Of a stretch of 64,000 bases of DNA, positions 43,850-60,000 are shown piece by piece. Source of the DNA: Metellina segmentata (lineage: Eukaryota > Arthropoda > Arachnida > Araneae > Tetragnathidae). Each line of letters starts with the position of its first letter. Position 1 is the stretch's first letter. Below the pieces are notes generated by a model that saw only the letters and a program-made list of their open reading frames with translations, was not told the origin of the DNA and searched no databases. The position numbers and the translations under genes were made by a program. The stretch covers positions 74,784,698 to 74,848,697 of the forward strand of contig OX375877.1 in the NCBI GenBank assembly GCA_947359465.1, written 5' to 3'.

Positions 43850-46800
43850 GAAATTGCAATGCTACGGTCCAGTGTCGCTCGGAATGTGTAACTTCTATTG
43901 GAATATATTTCACCCACCCCGCTCGCACACCCAACACACACATTCCATTCATTTCTATTAGAAATTACAAATCCTGAGAACTTGGACGTGGTTGATTTGA
44001 AATTGCAATGCTACGGTCCAGTGTCGCTCGGAATGTGTAACTTCTATTGGAATATATTTCACCCACCCCTCTCGCACACCTCACTCACACATTATATCCA
44101 TTTCTATTAGAAATTACAAATCCTGAGAACTTGGACGGGGTAGCTTTGAAATTGCAATGCTACGGTCCAGTGTCGCTCGGAATGTGTAACTTCTATTGGA
44201 ATATATTTCACCCACCCCTCTCGCACCCCTAACACACACATTCCATTCATTTCTATTAGAAATTACAAATCCTGAGAACTTGGACGTGGTAGATTTGAAA
44301 TTGCAATGCTAAGGTCCAGTGTCGCTCGGAATGTGTAACTTCTATTGGAATATATTTCACCCATCCCTCTTGCACACCTAACACACACATTCCATTCATT
44401 TCTATTAGAAATTACAAATCCTGAGAACTTGGACGTGGTAGCTTTGAAATTGCAATGCTACGGTCCAGTGTCGCTCGGAATGTGTAACTTCTATTGGAGT
44501 ATATTTCACCCACCCCTCTCGCACACCTAACACACACATTCCATTCATTTCTATTAGAAATTACAAATCCTGAGAACTTGGACGTGGTTGATTTGAAATT
44601 GCAATGCTACGGTCCAGTGTCGCTCGGAATGTGTAACTTCTATTGGAATATATTTCACCCACCCCTCTCGCACACCTAACACACACATTCCATCCATTTC
44701 TATTAGAAATTACAAATCCTGAGAACTTGGACGTGGTAGCTTTGAAATTGCAATGCTACGGTCCAGTGTCGCTCGGAATGTGTAACTTCTATTAAAATAT
44801 ATTTCACCCATCCCTCTCGCACACCTAACACACACATTCCATTCATTTCTATTAGAAATTACAAATCCTGAGAACTTGGACGTGGTAGCTTTGAAATTGC
44901 AATGCTACGGTCCAGTGTCGCTCGGAATGTGTAACTTCTATTGGAATATATTTCACCCACCCCTCTCGGACACCTCACTCACACATTCAATCCATTTCTA
45001 TTAGAAATTACAAATCCTGAGAACTTGGACGTGGTAGCTTTGAAATTGCAATGCTACGGTCCAGTGTCGCTCGGAATGTGTAACTTCTATTGGAATATAT
45101 TTCACCCACCCCGCTCGCACACCCAACACACACATTCCATTCATTTCTATTAGAAATTACAAATCCTGAGAACTTGGACGTGGTTGATTTGAAATTGCAA
45201 TGCTACGGTCCAGTGTCGCTCGGAATGTGTAACTTCTATTGGAATATATTTCACCCACCCCTCTCGCACACCTCACTCACACATTCAATCCATTTCTATT
45301 AGAAATTACAAATCCTGAGAACTTGGACGTGGTAGCTTTGAAATTGCAATGCTACGGTCCAGTGTCGCTCGGAATGTGTAACTTCTATTGGAGTATATTT
45401 CACCCACCCCTCTCGCACACCTAACACACACATTCCATTCATTTCTATTAGAAATTACAAATCCTGAGAACTTGGACGTGGTAGCTTTGAAATTGCAATG
45501 CTACGGTCCAGTGTCGCTCGGAATGTGTAACTTCTATTGGAATATATTTCACCCACCCCGCTCGCACACCCAACACACACATTCCATTCATTTCTATTAG
45601 AAATTACAAATCCTGAGAACTTGGACGTGGTTGATTTGAAATTGCAATGCTACGGTCCAGTGTCGCTCGGAATGTGTAACTTCTATTGGAATATATTTCA
45701 CCCACCCCTCTCGCACCCCTAACACACACATTCCATTCATTTCTATTAGAAATTACAAATCCTGAGAACTTGGACGTGGTAGATTTGAAATTGCAATGCT
45801 AAGGTCCAGTGTCGCTCGGAATGTGTAACTTCTATTGGAATATATTTCACCCATCCCTCTTGCACACCTAACACACACATTCCATTCATTTCTATTAGAA
45901 ATTACAAATCATGAGAACTTGGACGTGGTAGCTTTGAAATTGCAATGCTACGGTCCAGTGTCGCTCAGAATGTGTAACTTCTATTAGAATATATTTCACC
46001 CACCCTTCTCGCACACCTAACACACACATTCCATTCATTTCTATTAGAAATTACAAATCCTGAGAACTTGGACGTGGTAGCTTTGAAATTGCAATGCTAC
46101 GGTCCAGTGTCGCTCGGAATGTGTAACTTCTATTGGAATATATTTCGCCCACCCCTCTCGCACACCTAACACACACATTCCATTCATTTCTATTAGAAAT
46201 TACAAATCCTGAGAACTTGGACGTGGTAGCTTTGAAATTGCAATGCTACGGTCCAGTGTCGCTCGGAATGTGTAACTTCTATTAAAATATATTTCACCCA
46301 TCCCTCTCGCACACCTAACACACACATTCAATTCATTTCTATTAGAAATTACAAATCCTGAGAACTTGGACGTGGTAGCTTTGAAATTGCAATGCTACGG
46401 TCCAGTGTCGCTCGGAATGTGTAACTTCTATTGGAATATATTTCACCCACCCCTCTCGCACACCTCACTCACACATTCAATCCATTTCTATTAGAAATTA
46501 CAAATCCTGAGAACTTGGACGTGGTAGCTTTGAAATTGCAATGCTACGGTCCAGTGTCGCTCGGAATGTGTAACTTCTATTGGAATATATTTCACCCACC
46601 CCGCTCGCACACCCAACACACACATTCCATTCATTTCTATTAGAAATTACAAATCCTGAGAACTTGGACGTGGTTGATTTGAAATTGCAATACTACGGTC
46701 CAGTGTCGCTCGGAATGTGTAACTTCTATTGGAATATATTTCACCCACCCCTCTCGCACACCTCACTCACACATTCAATCCATTTCTATTAGAAATTACA

Positions 46801-49800
46801 AATCCTGAGAACTTGGACGTGGTAGCTTTGAAATTGCAATGCTACGGTCCAGTGTCGCTCGGAATGTGTAACTTCTATTGGAGTATATTTCACCCACCCC
46901 TCTCGCACACCTAACACACACATTCCATTCATTTCTATTAGAAATTACAAATCCTGAGAACTTGGACGTGGTAGCTTTGAAATTGCAATGCTACGGTCCA
47001 GTGTCGCTCGGAATGTGTAACTTCTATTGGAATATATTTCACCCACCCCTCTCGCACACCTAACACACACATTCCATCCATTTCTATTAGAAATTACAAA
47101 TCCTGAGAACTTGGACGTGGTAGCTTTGAAATTGCAATGCTACGGTCCAGTGTCGCTCGGAATGTGTAACTTCTATTAAAATATATTTCACCCATCCCTC
47201 TCGCACACCTAACACACACATTCCATTCATTTCTATTAGAAATTACAAATCCTGAGAACTTGGACGTGGTAGCTTTGAAATTGCAATGCTACGGTCCAGT
47301 GTCGCTCGGAATGTGTAACTTCTATTGGAATATATTTCACCCACCCCTCTCGCACACCTCACTCACACATTCAATCCATTTCTATTAGAAATTACAAATC
47401 CTGAGAACTTGGACGTGGTAGCTTTGAAATTGAAATGCTACGGTCCAGTGTCGCTCGGAATGTGTAACTTCTATTGGAATATATTTCACCCACCCCGCTC
47501 GCACACCCAACACACACATTCCATTCATTTCTATTAGAAATTACAAATCCTGAGAACTTGGACGTGGTTGATTTGAAATTGCAATGCTACGGTCCAGTGT
47601 CGCTCGGAATGTGTAACTTCTATTGGAATATATTTCACCCACCCCTCTCGCACACCTCACTCACACATTCAATCCATTTCTATTAGAAATTACAAATCCT
47701 GAGAACTTGGACGTGGTAGCTTTGAAATTGCAATGCTACGGTCCAGTGTCGCTCGGAATGTGTAACTTCTATTGGAGTATATTTCACCCACCCCTCTCGC
47801 ACACCTAACACACACATTCCATTCATTTCTATTAGAAATTACAAATCCTGAGAACTTGGACGTGGTAGCTTTGAAATTGCAATGCTACGGTCCAGTGTCG
47901 CTCGGAATGTGTAACTTCTATTGGAATATATTTCACCCACCCCGCTCGCACACCCAACACACACATTCCATTCATTTCTATTAGAAATTACAAATCCTGA
48001 GAACTTGGACGTGGTTGATTTGAAATTGCAATGCTACGGTCCAGTGTCGCTCGGAATGTGTAACTTCTATTGGAATATATTTCACCCACCCCTCTCGCAC
48101 ACCTCACTCACACATTATATCCATTTCTATTAGAAATTACAAATCCTGAGAACTTGGACGGGGTAGCTTTGAAATTGCAATGCTACGGTCCAGTGTCGCT
48201 CGGAATGTGTAACTTCTATTGGAATATATTTCACCCACCCCTCTCGCACCCCTAACACACACATTCCATTCATTTCTATTAGAAATTACAAATCCTGAGA
48301 ACTTGGACGTGGTAGATTTGAAATTGCAATGCTAAGGTCCAGTGTCGCTCGGAATGTGTAACTTCTATTGGAATATATTTCACCCATCCCTCTTGCACAC
48401 CTAACACACACATTCCATTCATTTCTATTAGAAATTACAAATCCTGAGAACTTGGACGTGGTAGCTTTGAAATTGCAATGCTACGGTCCAGTGTCGCTCG
48501 GAATGTGTAACTTCTATTGGAGTATATTTCACCCACCCCTCTCGCACACCTAACACACACATTCCATTCATTTCTATTAGAAATTACAAATCCTGAGAAC
48601 TTGGACGTGGTTGATTTGAAATTGCAATGCTACGGTCCAGTGTCGCTCGGAATGTGTAACTTCTATTGGAATATATTTCACCCACCCCTCTCGCACACCT
48701 AACACACACATTCCATCCATTTCTATTAGAAATTACAAATCCTGAGAACTTGGACGTGGTAGCTTTGAAATTGCAATGCTACGGTCCAGTGTCGCTCGGA
48801 ATGTGTAACTTCTATTAAAATATATTTCACCCATCCCTCTCGCACACCTAACACACACATTCCATTCATTTCTATTAGAAATTACAAATCCTGAGAACTT
48901 GGACGTGGTAGCTTTGAAATTGCAATGCTACGGTCCAGTGTCGCTCGGAATGTGTAACTTCTATTGGAATATATTTCACCCACCCCTCTCGGACACCTCA
49001 CTCACACATTCAATCCATTTCTATTAGAAATTACAAATCCTGAGAACTTGGACGTGGTAGCTTTGAAATTGCAATGCTACGGTCCAGTGTCGCTCGGAAT
49101 GTGTAACTTCTATTGGAATATATTTCACCCACCCCGCTCGCACACCCAACACACACATTCCATTCATTTCTATTAGAAATTACAAATCCTGAGAACTTGG
49201 ACGTGGTTGATTTGAAATTGCAATGCTACGGTCCAGTGTCGCTCGGAATGTGTAACTTCTATTGGAATATATTTCACCCACCCCTCTCGCACACCTCACT
49301 CACACATTCAATCCATTTCTATTAGAAATTACAAATCCTGAGAACTTGGACGTGGTAGCTTTGAAATTGCAATGCTACGGTCCAGTGTCGCTCGGAATGT
49401 GTAACTTCTATTGGAGTATATTTCACCCACCCCTCTCGCACACCTAACACACACATTCCATTCATTTCTATTAGAAATTACAAATCCTGAGAACTTGGAC
49501 GTGGTAGCTTTGAAATTGCAATGCTACGGTCCAGTGTCGCTCGGAATGTGTAACTTCTATTGGAATATATTTCACCCACCCCGCTCGCACACCCAACACA
49601 CACATTCCATTCATTTCTATTAGAAATTACAAATCCTGAGAACTTGGACGTGGTTGATTTGAAATTGCAATGCTACGGTCCAGTGTCGCTCGGAATGTGT
49701 AACTTCTATTGGAATATATTTCACCCACCCCTCTCGCACCCCTAACACACACATTCCATTCATTTCTATTAGAAATTACAAATCCTGAGAACTTGGACGT

Positions 49801-51050
49801 GGTAGATTTGAAATTGCAATGCTAAGGTCCAGTGTCGCTCGGAATGTGTAACTTCTATTGGAATATATTTCACCCATCCCTCTTGCACACCTAACACACA
49901 CATTCCATTCATTTCTATTAGAAATTACAAATCATGAGAACTTGGACGTGGTAGCTTTGAAATTGCAATGCTACGGTCCAGTGTCGCTCAGAATGTGTAA
50001 CTTCTATTAGAATATATTTCACCCACCCTTCTCGCACACCTAACACACACATTCCATTCATTTCTATTAGAAATTACAAATCCTGAGAACTTGGACGTGG
50101 TAGCTTTGAAATTGCAATGCTACGGTCCAGTGTCGCTCGGAATGTGTAACTTCTATTGGAATATATTTCGCCCACCCCTCTCGCACACCTAACACACACA
50201 TTCCATTCATTTCTATTAGAAATTACAAATCCTGATAACTTGGACGTGGTAGCTTTGAAATTGCAATGCTACGGTCCAGTGTCGCTCGGAATGTGTAACT
50301 TCTATTAAAATATATTTCACCCATCCCTCTCGCACACCTAACACACACATTCAATTCATTTCTATTAGAAATTACAAATCCTGAGAACTTGGACGTGGTA
50401 GCTTTGAAATTGCAATACTACGGTCCAGTGTCGCTCGGAATGTGTAACTTCTATTGGAATATATTTCACCCACCCCTCTCGCACACCTCACTCACACATT
50501 CAATCCATTTCTATTAGAAATTACAAATCCTGAGAACTTGGACGTGGTAGCTTTGAAATTGCAATGCTACGGTCCAGTGTCGCTCGGAATGTGTAACTTC
50601 TATTGGAATATATTTCACCCACCCCGCTCGCACACCCAACACACACATTCCATTCATTTCTATTAGAAATTACAAATCCTGAGAACTTGGACGTGGTTGA
50701 TTTGAAATTGCAATACTACGGTCCAGTGTCGCTCGGAATGTGTAACTTCTATTGGAATATATTTCACCCACCCCTCTCGCACACCTCACTCACACATTCA
50801 ATCCATTTCTATTAGAAATTACAAATCCTGAGAACTTGGACGTGGTAGCTTTGAAATTGCAATGCTACGGTCCAGTGTCGCTCGGAATGTGTAACTTCTA
50901 TTGGAGTATATTTCACCCACCCCTCTCGCACACCTAACACACACATTCCATTCATTTCTATTAGAAATTACAAATCCTGAGAACTTGGACGTGGTAGCTT
51001 TGAAATTGCAATGCTACGGTCCAGTGTCGCTCGGAATGTGTAACTTCTAT
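43850..51050. repeat. higher-order repeat: 27-mer (4,023 bp) duplication
   Basis: Private variants recur at an offset of exactly 4,023 bp: CACATTATATCC (44091 and 48114), CTCTCGGACACC (44964 and 48987) and GCAATACTACGG (46688 and 50711). The match begins near 43.85 kb in the first copy and ends near 51.05 kb in the second. Confidence 0.85.
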
Positions 51051-51943
51051 TGGAATATATTTCACCCACCCCTCTCGCACACCTAACACACACATTCCAT
51101 CCATTTCTATTAGAAATTACAAATCCTGAGAACTTGGACGTGGTAGCTTTGAAATTGCAATGCTACGGTCCAGTGTCGCTCGGAATGTGTAACTTCTATT
51201 GGAATATATTTCACCCATCAATCTCGCACACCTAACACACACATTCCATTCATTTCTATTAGAAATTACAAATCCTGAGAACTTGGACGTGGTAGCTTTG
51301 AAATTGCAATGCTCCGGTCCAGTGTCGCTCGGAATGTGTAACTTCTATTGGAATATATTTCACCCACCCCTCTCGCACACCTCACTCACACATTCAATCC
51401 ATTTCTATTAGAAATTACAAATCCTGAGAACTTGGACGTGGTAGCTTTGAAATTGCAATGCTACGGTCCAGTGTCGCTCGGAATGTGTAACTTCTATTGG
51501 AATATATTTCACCCACCCCGCTCGCACACCCAACACACACATTCCATTCATTTCTATTAGAAATTACAAATCCTGAGAACTTGGCCGTGGTAGCTTTGAA
51601 ATTGCAATGCTACGGTCCAGTGTCGCTCGGAATGTGTAACTTCTATTGGAGTATATTTCACCCACCCCTCTCGCACACCTAACACACACATTCCATTCAT
51701 TTCTATTAGAAATTACAAATCCTGAGAACTTGGACGTGGTAGCTTTGAAATTGCAATGCTACGGTCCAGTGTCGCTCGGAATGTGTAACTTCTATTGGAA
51801 TATATTTCACCCACCCCTCTCGCACACCTAACACACACATTCCATCCATTTCTATTAGAAATTACAAATCCTGAGAACTTCGACGTGGTAGCTTTGAAAT
51901 TGCAATGCTACGGTCCAGTGTCGCTCGGAATGTGTAACTTCTA

Positions 51944-54900
51944 TTAAAATATATTTCACCCATCCCTCTCGCACACCTAACACACACATTCCATTCATTT
52001 CTATTAGAAATTACAAATCCTGAGAACTTGTACGTGGTAGCTTTGAAATTGCAATGCTCCGGTCCAGTGTCGCTCGGAATGTGTAACTTCTATTGGAATA
52101 TATTTCACCCACCCCTCTCGCACACCTCACTCACACATTCAATCCATTTCTATTAGAAATTACAAATCCTGAGAACTTGGACGTGGTAGCTTTGAAATTG
52201 CAATGCTACGGTCCAGTGTCGCTCGGAATGTGTAACTTCTATTGGAATATATTTCACCCACCCCTCTCGCACACCTAACACACACATTCCATCCATTTCT
52301 ATTAGAAATTACAAATCCTGAGAACTTGGACGTGGTAGCTTTGAAATTGCAATGCTACGGTCCAGTGTCGCTCGGAATGTGTAACTTCTATTGGAATATA
52401 TTTCACCCACCCCGCTCGCACACCCAACACACACATTCCATTCATTTCTATTAGAAATTACAAATCCTGAGAACTTGGACGTGGTTGATTTGAAATTGCA
52501 ATGCTACGGTCCAGTGTCGCTCGGAATGTGTAACTTCTATTGGAATATATTTCACCCACCGCTCTCGCACACCTCACTCACACATTCAATCCATTTCTAT
52601 TAGAAATTACAAATCCTGAGAACTTGGACGTGGTAGCTTTGAAATTGCAATGCTACGGTCCAGTGTCGCTCGGAATGTGTAACTTCTATTGGAATATATT
52701 TCACCCACCCCTCTCGCACCCCTAACACACACATTCCATTCATTTCTATTAGAAATTACAAATCCTGAGAACTTGGACGTGGTAGATTTGAAATTGCAAT
52801 GCTAAGGTCCAGTGTCGCTCGGAATGTGTAACTTCTATTGGAATATATTTCACCCATCCCTCTTGCACACCTAACACACACATTCCATTCATTTCTATTA
52901 GAAATTACAAATCCTAAAAACTTGGACGTGGTAGCTTTGAAATTGCAATGCTACGGTCCAGTGTCGCTCGGAATGTGTAACTTCTATTGGAATATATTTC
53001 ACCCACCCCTCTCGCACACCTAACACACACATTCCATTCATTTCTATTAGAAATTACAAATCCTAAAAACTTGGACGTGGTAGCTTTGAAATTGCAATGC
53101 TACGGTCCAGTGTCGCTCGGAATGTGTAACTTCTATTGGAATATATTTCACCCACCCCTCTCGCACACCTAACACACACATTCCATCCATTTCTATTAGA
53201 AATTACAAATCCTGAGAACTTGGACGTGGTAGCTTTGAAATTGCAATGCTACGGTCCAGTGTCGCTCGGAATGTGTAACTTCTATTGGAATATATTTCAC
53301 CCACCCCGCTCGCACACCCAACACACACATTCCATTCATTTCTATTAGAAATTACAAATCCTGAGAACTTGGACGTGGTTGATTTGAAATTGCAATGCTA
53401 CGGTCCAGTGTCGCTCGGAATGTGTAACTTCTATTGGAATATATTTCACCCACCCCTCTCGCACACCTCACTCACACATTCAATCCATTTCTATTAGAAA
53501 TTACAAATCCTGAGAACTTGGACGTGGTAGCTTTGAAATTGCAATGCTACGGTCCAGTGTCGCTCGGAATGTGTAACTTCTATTGGAATATATTTCACCC
53601 ACCCCTCTCGCACCCCTAACACACACATTCCATTCATTTCTATTAGAAATTACAAATCCTGAGAACTTGGACGTGGTAGATTTGAAATTGCAATGCTAAG
53701 GTCCAGTGTCGCTCGGAATGTGTAACTTCTATTGGAATATATTTCACCCATCCCTCTTGCACACCTAACACACACATTCCATTCATTTCTATTAGAAATT
53801 ACAAATCATGAGAACTTGGACGTGGTAGCTTTTAAATTGCAATGCTACGGTCCAGTGTCGCTCGGAATGTGTAACTTCTATTGGAATATATTTCACCCAC
53901 CCCTCTCGCACACCTAACACACACATTCCATCCATTTCTATTAGAAATTACAAATCCTGAGAACTTGGACGTGGTAGCTTTGAAATTGCAATGCTACGGT
54001 CCAGTGTCGCTCGGAATGTGTAACTTCTATTAAAATATATTTCACCCATCCCTCTCGCACACCTAACACACACATTCAATTCATTTCTATTAGAAATTAC
54101 AAATCCTGAGAACTTGTACGTGGTAGCTTTGAAATTGCAATGCTCCGGTCCAGTGTCGCTCGGAATGTGTAACTTCTATTGGAATATATTTCACCCACCC
54201 CTCTCGCACACCTCACTCACACATTCAATCCATTTCTATTAGAAATTACAAATCCTGAGAACTTGGACGTGGTAGCTTTGAAATTGCAATGCTACGGTCC
54301 AGTGTCGCTCGGAATGTGTAACTTCTATTGGAATATATTTCACCCACCCCTCTCGCACACCTAACACACACATTCCATCCATTTCTATTAGAAATTACAA
54401 ATCCTGAGAACTTGGACGTGGTAGCTTTGAAATTGCAATGCTACGGTCCAGTGTCGCTCGGAATGTGTAACTTCTATTGGAATATATTTCACCCACCCCG
54501 CTCGCACACCCAACACACACATTCCATTCATTTCTATTAGAAATTACAAATCCTGAGAACTTGGACGTGGTTGATTTGAAATTGCAATGCTACGGTCCAG
54601 TGTCGCTCGGAATGTGTAACTTCTATTGGAATATATTTCACCCACCGCTCTCGCACACCTCACTCACACATTCAATCCATTTCTATTAGAAATTACAAAT
54701 CCTGAGAACTTGGACGTGGTAGCTTTGAAATTGCAATGCTACGGTCCAGTGTCGCTCGGAATGTGTAACTTCTATTGGAATATATTTCACCCACCCCTCT
54801 CGCACCCCTAACACACACATTCCATTCATTTCTATTAGAAATTACAAATCCTGAGAACTTGGACGTGGTAGATTTGAAATTGCAATGCTAAGGTCCAGTG

Positions 54901-56115
54901 TCGCTCGGAATGTGTAACTTCTATTGGAATATATTTCACCCATCCCTCTTGCACACCTAACACACACATTCCATTCATTTCTATTAGAAATTACAAATCC
55001 TAAAAACTTGGACGTGGTAGCTTTGAAATTGCAATGCTACGGTCCAGTGTCGCTCGGAATGTGTAACTTCTATTGGAATATATTTCACCCACCCCTCTCG
55101 CACACCTAACACACACATTCCATTCATTTCTATTAGAAATTACAAATCCTAAAAACTTGGACGTGGTAGCTTTGAAATTGCAATGCTACGGTCCAGTGTC
55201 GCTCGGAATGTGTAACTTCTATTGGAATATATTTCACCCACCCCTCTCGCACACCTAACACACACATTCCATCCATTTCTATTAGAAATTACAAATCCTG
55301 AGAACTTGGACGTGGTAGCTTTGAAATTGCAATGCTACGGTCCAGTGTCGCTCGGAATGTGTAACTTCTATTGGAATATATTTCACCCACCCCGCTCGCA
55401 CACCCAACACACACATTCCATTCATTTCTATTAGAAATTACAAATCCTGAGAACTTGGACGTGGTTGATTTGAAATTGCAATGCTACGGTCCAGTGTCGC
55501 TCGGAATGTGTAACTTCTATTGGAATATATTTCACCCACCCCTCTCGCACACCTCACTCACACATTCAATCCATTTCTATTAGAAATTACAAATCCTGAG
55601 AACTTGGACGTGGTAGCTTTGAAATTGCAATGCTACGGTCCAGTGTCGCTCGGAATGTGTAACTTCTATTGGAATATATTTCACCCACCCCTCTCGCACC
55701 CCTAACACACACATTCCATTCATTTCTATTAGAAATTACAAATCCTGAGAACTTGGACGTGGTAGATTTGAAATTGCAATGCTAAGGTCCAGTGTCGCTC
55801 GGAATGTGTAACTTCTATTGGAATATATTTCATTCATCCCTCTTGCACACCTAACACACACATTCCATTCATTTCTATTAGAAATTACAAATCATGAGAA
55901 CTTGGACGTGGTAGCTTTTAAATTGCAATGCTACGGTCCAGTGTCGCTCGGAATGTGTAACTTCTATTGGAATATATTTCACCCACCCCTCTCGCACACC
56001 TAACACACACATTCCATCCATTTCTATTAGAAATTACAAATCCTGAGAACTTGGACGTGGTAGCTTTGAAATTGCAATGCTACGGTCCAGTGTCGCTCGG
56101 AATGTGTAACTTCTA
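51944..56115. repeat. higher-order repeat: 14-mer (2,086 bp) tandem duplication
   Basis: Private variants recur 2,086 bp apart: CTTGTACGTGG (about 52027 and 54113), CACCGCTCTCG (about 52556 and 54642) and CCTAAAAACTTGG (two neighbouring monomers each near 52.91/53.06 and 55.00/55.15 kb). The copies are 51944-54029 and 54030-56115. Confidence 0.85.
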
Positions 56116-57049
56116 TTAAAATATATTTCACCCATCCCTCTCGCACACCTAACACACACATTCAATTCATTTCTATTAGAAATTACAAATCCTGAGAACT
56201 TGGACGTGGTAGCTTTGAAATTGCAATGCTACGGTCCAGTGTCGCTCGGAATGTGTAACTTCTATTGGAATATATTTCACCCACCCCTCTCGCACACCTC
56301 ACTCACACATTCAATCCATTTCTATTAGAAATTACAAATCCTGAGAACTTGGACGTGGTAGCTTTGAAATTGCAATGCTACGGTCCAGTGTCGCTCGGAA
56401 TGTGTAACTTCTATTGGAATATATTTCACCCACCCCGCTCGCACACCCAACACACACATTCCATTCATTTCTATTAGAAATTACAAATCCTGAGAACTTG
56501 GACGTGGTTGATTTGAAATTGCAATGCTACGGTCCAGTGTCGCTCGGAATGTGTAACTTCTATTGGAATATATTTCACCCACCCCTCTCGCACACCTCAC
56601 TCACACATTCAATCCATTTCTATTAGAAATTACAAATCCTGAGAACTTGGACGTGGTAGCTTTGAAATTGCAATGCTACGGTCCAGTGTCGCTCGGAATG
56701 TGTAACTTCTATTGGAGTATATTTCACCCACCCCTCTCGCACACCTAACACACACATTCCATTCATTTCTATTAGAAATTACAAATCCTGAGAACTTGGA
56801 CGTGGTAGCTTTGAAATTGCAATGCTAAGGTCCAGTGTCGCTCGGAATGTGTAACTTCTATTGGAATATATTTCACCCACCCCTCTCGCACACCTAACAC
56901 ACACATTCCATCCATTTCTATTAGAAATTACAAATCCTGAGAACTTGGACGTGGTAGCTTTGAAATTGCAATGCTACGGTCCAGTGTCGCTCGGAATGTG
57001 TAACTTCTATTAAAATATATTTCACCCATCAATCTCGCACACCTAACAC

Positions 57050-60000
57050 ACACATTCCATTCATTTCTATTAGAAATTACAAATCCTGAGAACTTGGACG
57101 TGGTAGCTTTGAAATTGCAATGCTCCGGTCCAGTGTCGCTCGGAATGTGTAACTTCTATTGGAATATATTTCACCCACCCCTCTCGCACACCTCACTCAC
57201 ACATTCAATCCATTTCTATTAGAAATTACAAATCCTGAGAACTTGGACGTGGTAGCTTTGAAATTGCAATGCTACGGTCCAGTGTCGCTCGGAATGTGTA
57301 ACTTCTATTGGAATATATTTCACCCACCCCGCTCGCACACCCAACACACACATTCCATTCATTTCTATTAGAAATTACAAATCCTGAGAACTTGGACGTG
57401 GTTGATTTGAAATTGCAATGATACGGTCCAGTGTCGCTCGGAATGTGTAACTTCTATTGGAATATATTTCACCCACCCCTCTCGCACACCTCACTCACAC
57501 ATTCAATCCATTTCTATTAGAAATTACAAATCCTGAGAACTTGGACGTGGTTGATTTGAAATTGCAATGCTACGGTCCAGTGTCGCTCGGAATGTGTAAC
57601 TTCTATTGGAATATATTTCACCCACCCCTCTCGCACCCCTAACACACACATTCCATTCATTTCTATTAGAAATTACAAATCCTGAGAACTTGGACGTGGT
57701 AGATTTGAAATTGCAATGCTAAGGTCCAGTGTCGCTCGGAATGTGTAACTTCTATTGGAATATATTTCACCCATCCCTCTTGCACACCTAACACACACAT
57801 TCCATTCATTTCTATTAGAAATTACAAATCATGAGAACTTGGACGTGGTAGCTTTGAAATTGCAATGCTACGGTCCAGTGTCGCTCAGAATGTGTAACTT
57901 CTATTAGAATATATTTCACCCACCCCTCTCGCACACCTAACACACACATTCCATTCATTTCTATTAGAAATTACAAATCCTGAGAACTTGGACGTGGTAG
58001 CTTTGAAATTGCAATGCTACGGTCCAGTGTCGCTCGGAATGTGTAACTTCTATTGGAATATATTTCACCCACCCCTCTCGCACACCTAACACACACATTC
58101 CATCCATTTCTATTAGAAATTACAAATCCTGAGAACTTGGACGTGGTAGCTTTGAAATTGCAATGCTACGGTCCAGTGTCGCTCGGAATGTGTAACTTCT
58201 ATTGGAATATATTTCACCCACCCCGCTCGCACACCCAACACACACATTCCATTCATTTCTATTAGAAATTACAAATCCTGAGAACTTGGACGTGGTTGAT
58301 TTGAAATTGCAATGCTACTGTCCAGTGTCGCTCGGAATGTGTAACTTCTATTGGAATATATTTCACCCACCGCTCTCGCACACCTCACTCACACATTCAA
58401 TCCATTTCTATTAGAAATTACAAATCCTGAGAACTTGGACGTGGTAGCTTTGAAATTGCAATGCTACGGTCCAGTGTCGCTCGGAATGTGTAACTTCTAT
58501 TGGAATATATTTCACCCACCCCTCTCGCACCCCTAACACACACATTCCATTCATTTCTATTAGAAATTACAAATCCTGAGAACTTGGACGTGGTAGATTT
58601 GAAATTGCAATGCTAAGGTCCAGTGTCGCTCGGAATGTGTAACTTCTATTGGAATATATTTCACCCATCCCTCTTGCACACCTAACACACACATTCCATT
58701 CATTTCTATTAGAAATTACAAATCATGAGAACTTGGACGTGGTAGCTTTGAAATTGCAATGCTACGGTCCAGTGTCGCTCAGAATGTGTAACTTCTATTA
58801 GAATATATTTCACCCACCCTTCTCGCACACCTAACACACACATTCCATTCATTTCTATTAGAAATTACAAATCCTGAGAACTTGGACGTGGTAGCTTTGA
58901 AATTGCAATGCTACGGTCCAGTGTCGCTCGGAATGTGTAACTTCTATTGGAATATATTTCGCCCACCCCTCTCGCACACCTAACACACACATTCCATTCA
59001 TTTCTATTAGAAATTACAAATCCTGAGAACTTGGACGTGGTTGATTTGAAATTGCAATGCTACGGTCCAGTGTCGCTCGGAATGTGTAACTTCTATTGGA
59101 ATATATTTCACCCACCCCTCTCGCACACCTCACTCACACATTCAATCCATTTCTATTAGAAATTACAAATCCTGAGAACTTGGACGGGGTAGCTTTGAAA
59201 TTGCAATGCTACGGTCCAGTGTCGCTCGGAATGTGTAACTTCTATTGGAATATATTTCACCCACCCCTCTCGCACCCCTAACACACACATTCCATTCATT
59301 TCTATTAGAAATTACAAATCCTGAGAACTTGGACGTGGTAGATTTGAAATTGCAATGCTAAGGTCCAGTGTCGCTCGGAATGTGTAACTTCTATTGGAAT
59401 ATATTTCACCCATCCCTCTTGCACACCTAACACACACATTCCATTCATTTCTATTAGAAATTACAAATCATGAGAACTTGGACGTGGTAGCTTTGAAATT
59501 GCAATGCTACGGTCCAGTGTCGCTCAGAATGTGTAACTTCTATTAGAATATATTTCACCCACCCCTCTCGCACACCTAACACACACATTCCATTCATTTC
59601 TATTAGAAATTACAAATCCTGAGAACTTGGACGTGGTAGCTTTGAAATTGCAATGCTCCGGTCCAGTGTCGCTCGGAATGTGTAACTTCTATTGGAATAT
59701 ATTTCACCCACCCCTCTCGCACACCTCACTCACACATTCAATCCATTTCTATTAGAAATTACAAATCCTGAGAACTTGGACGTGGTAGCTTTGAAATTGC
59801 AATGCTACGGTCCAGTGTCGCTCGGAATGTGTAACTTCTATTGGAATATATTTCACCCACCCCGCTCGCACACCCAACACACACATTCCATTCATTTCTA
59901 TTAGAAATTACAAATCCTGAGAACTTGGACGTGGTTGATTTGAAATTGCAATGATACGGTCCAGTGTCGCTCGGAATGTGTAACTTCTATTGGAATATAT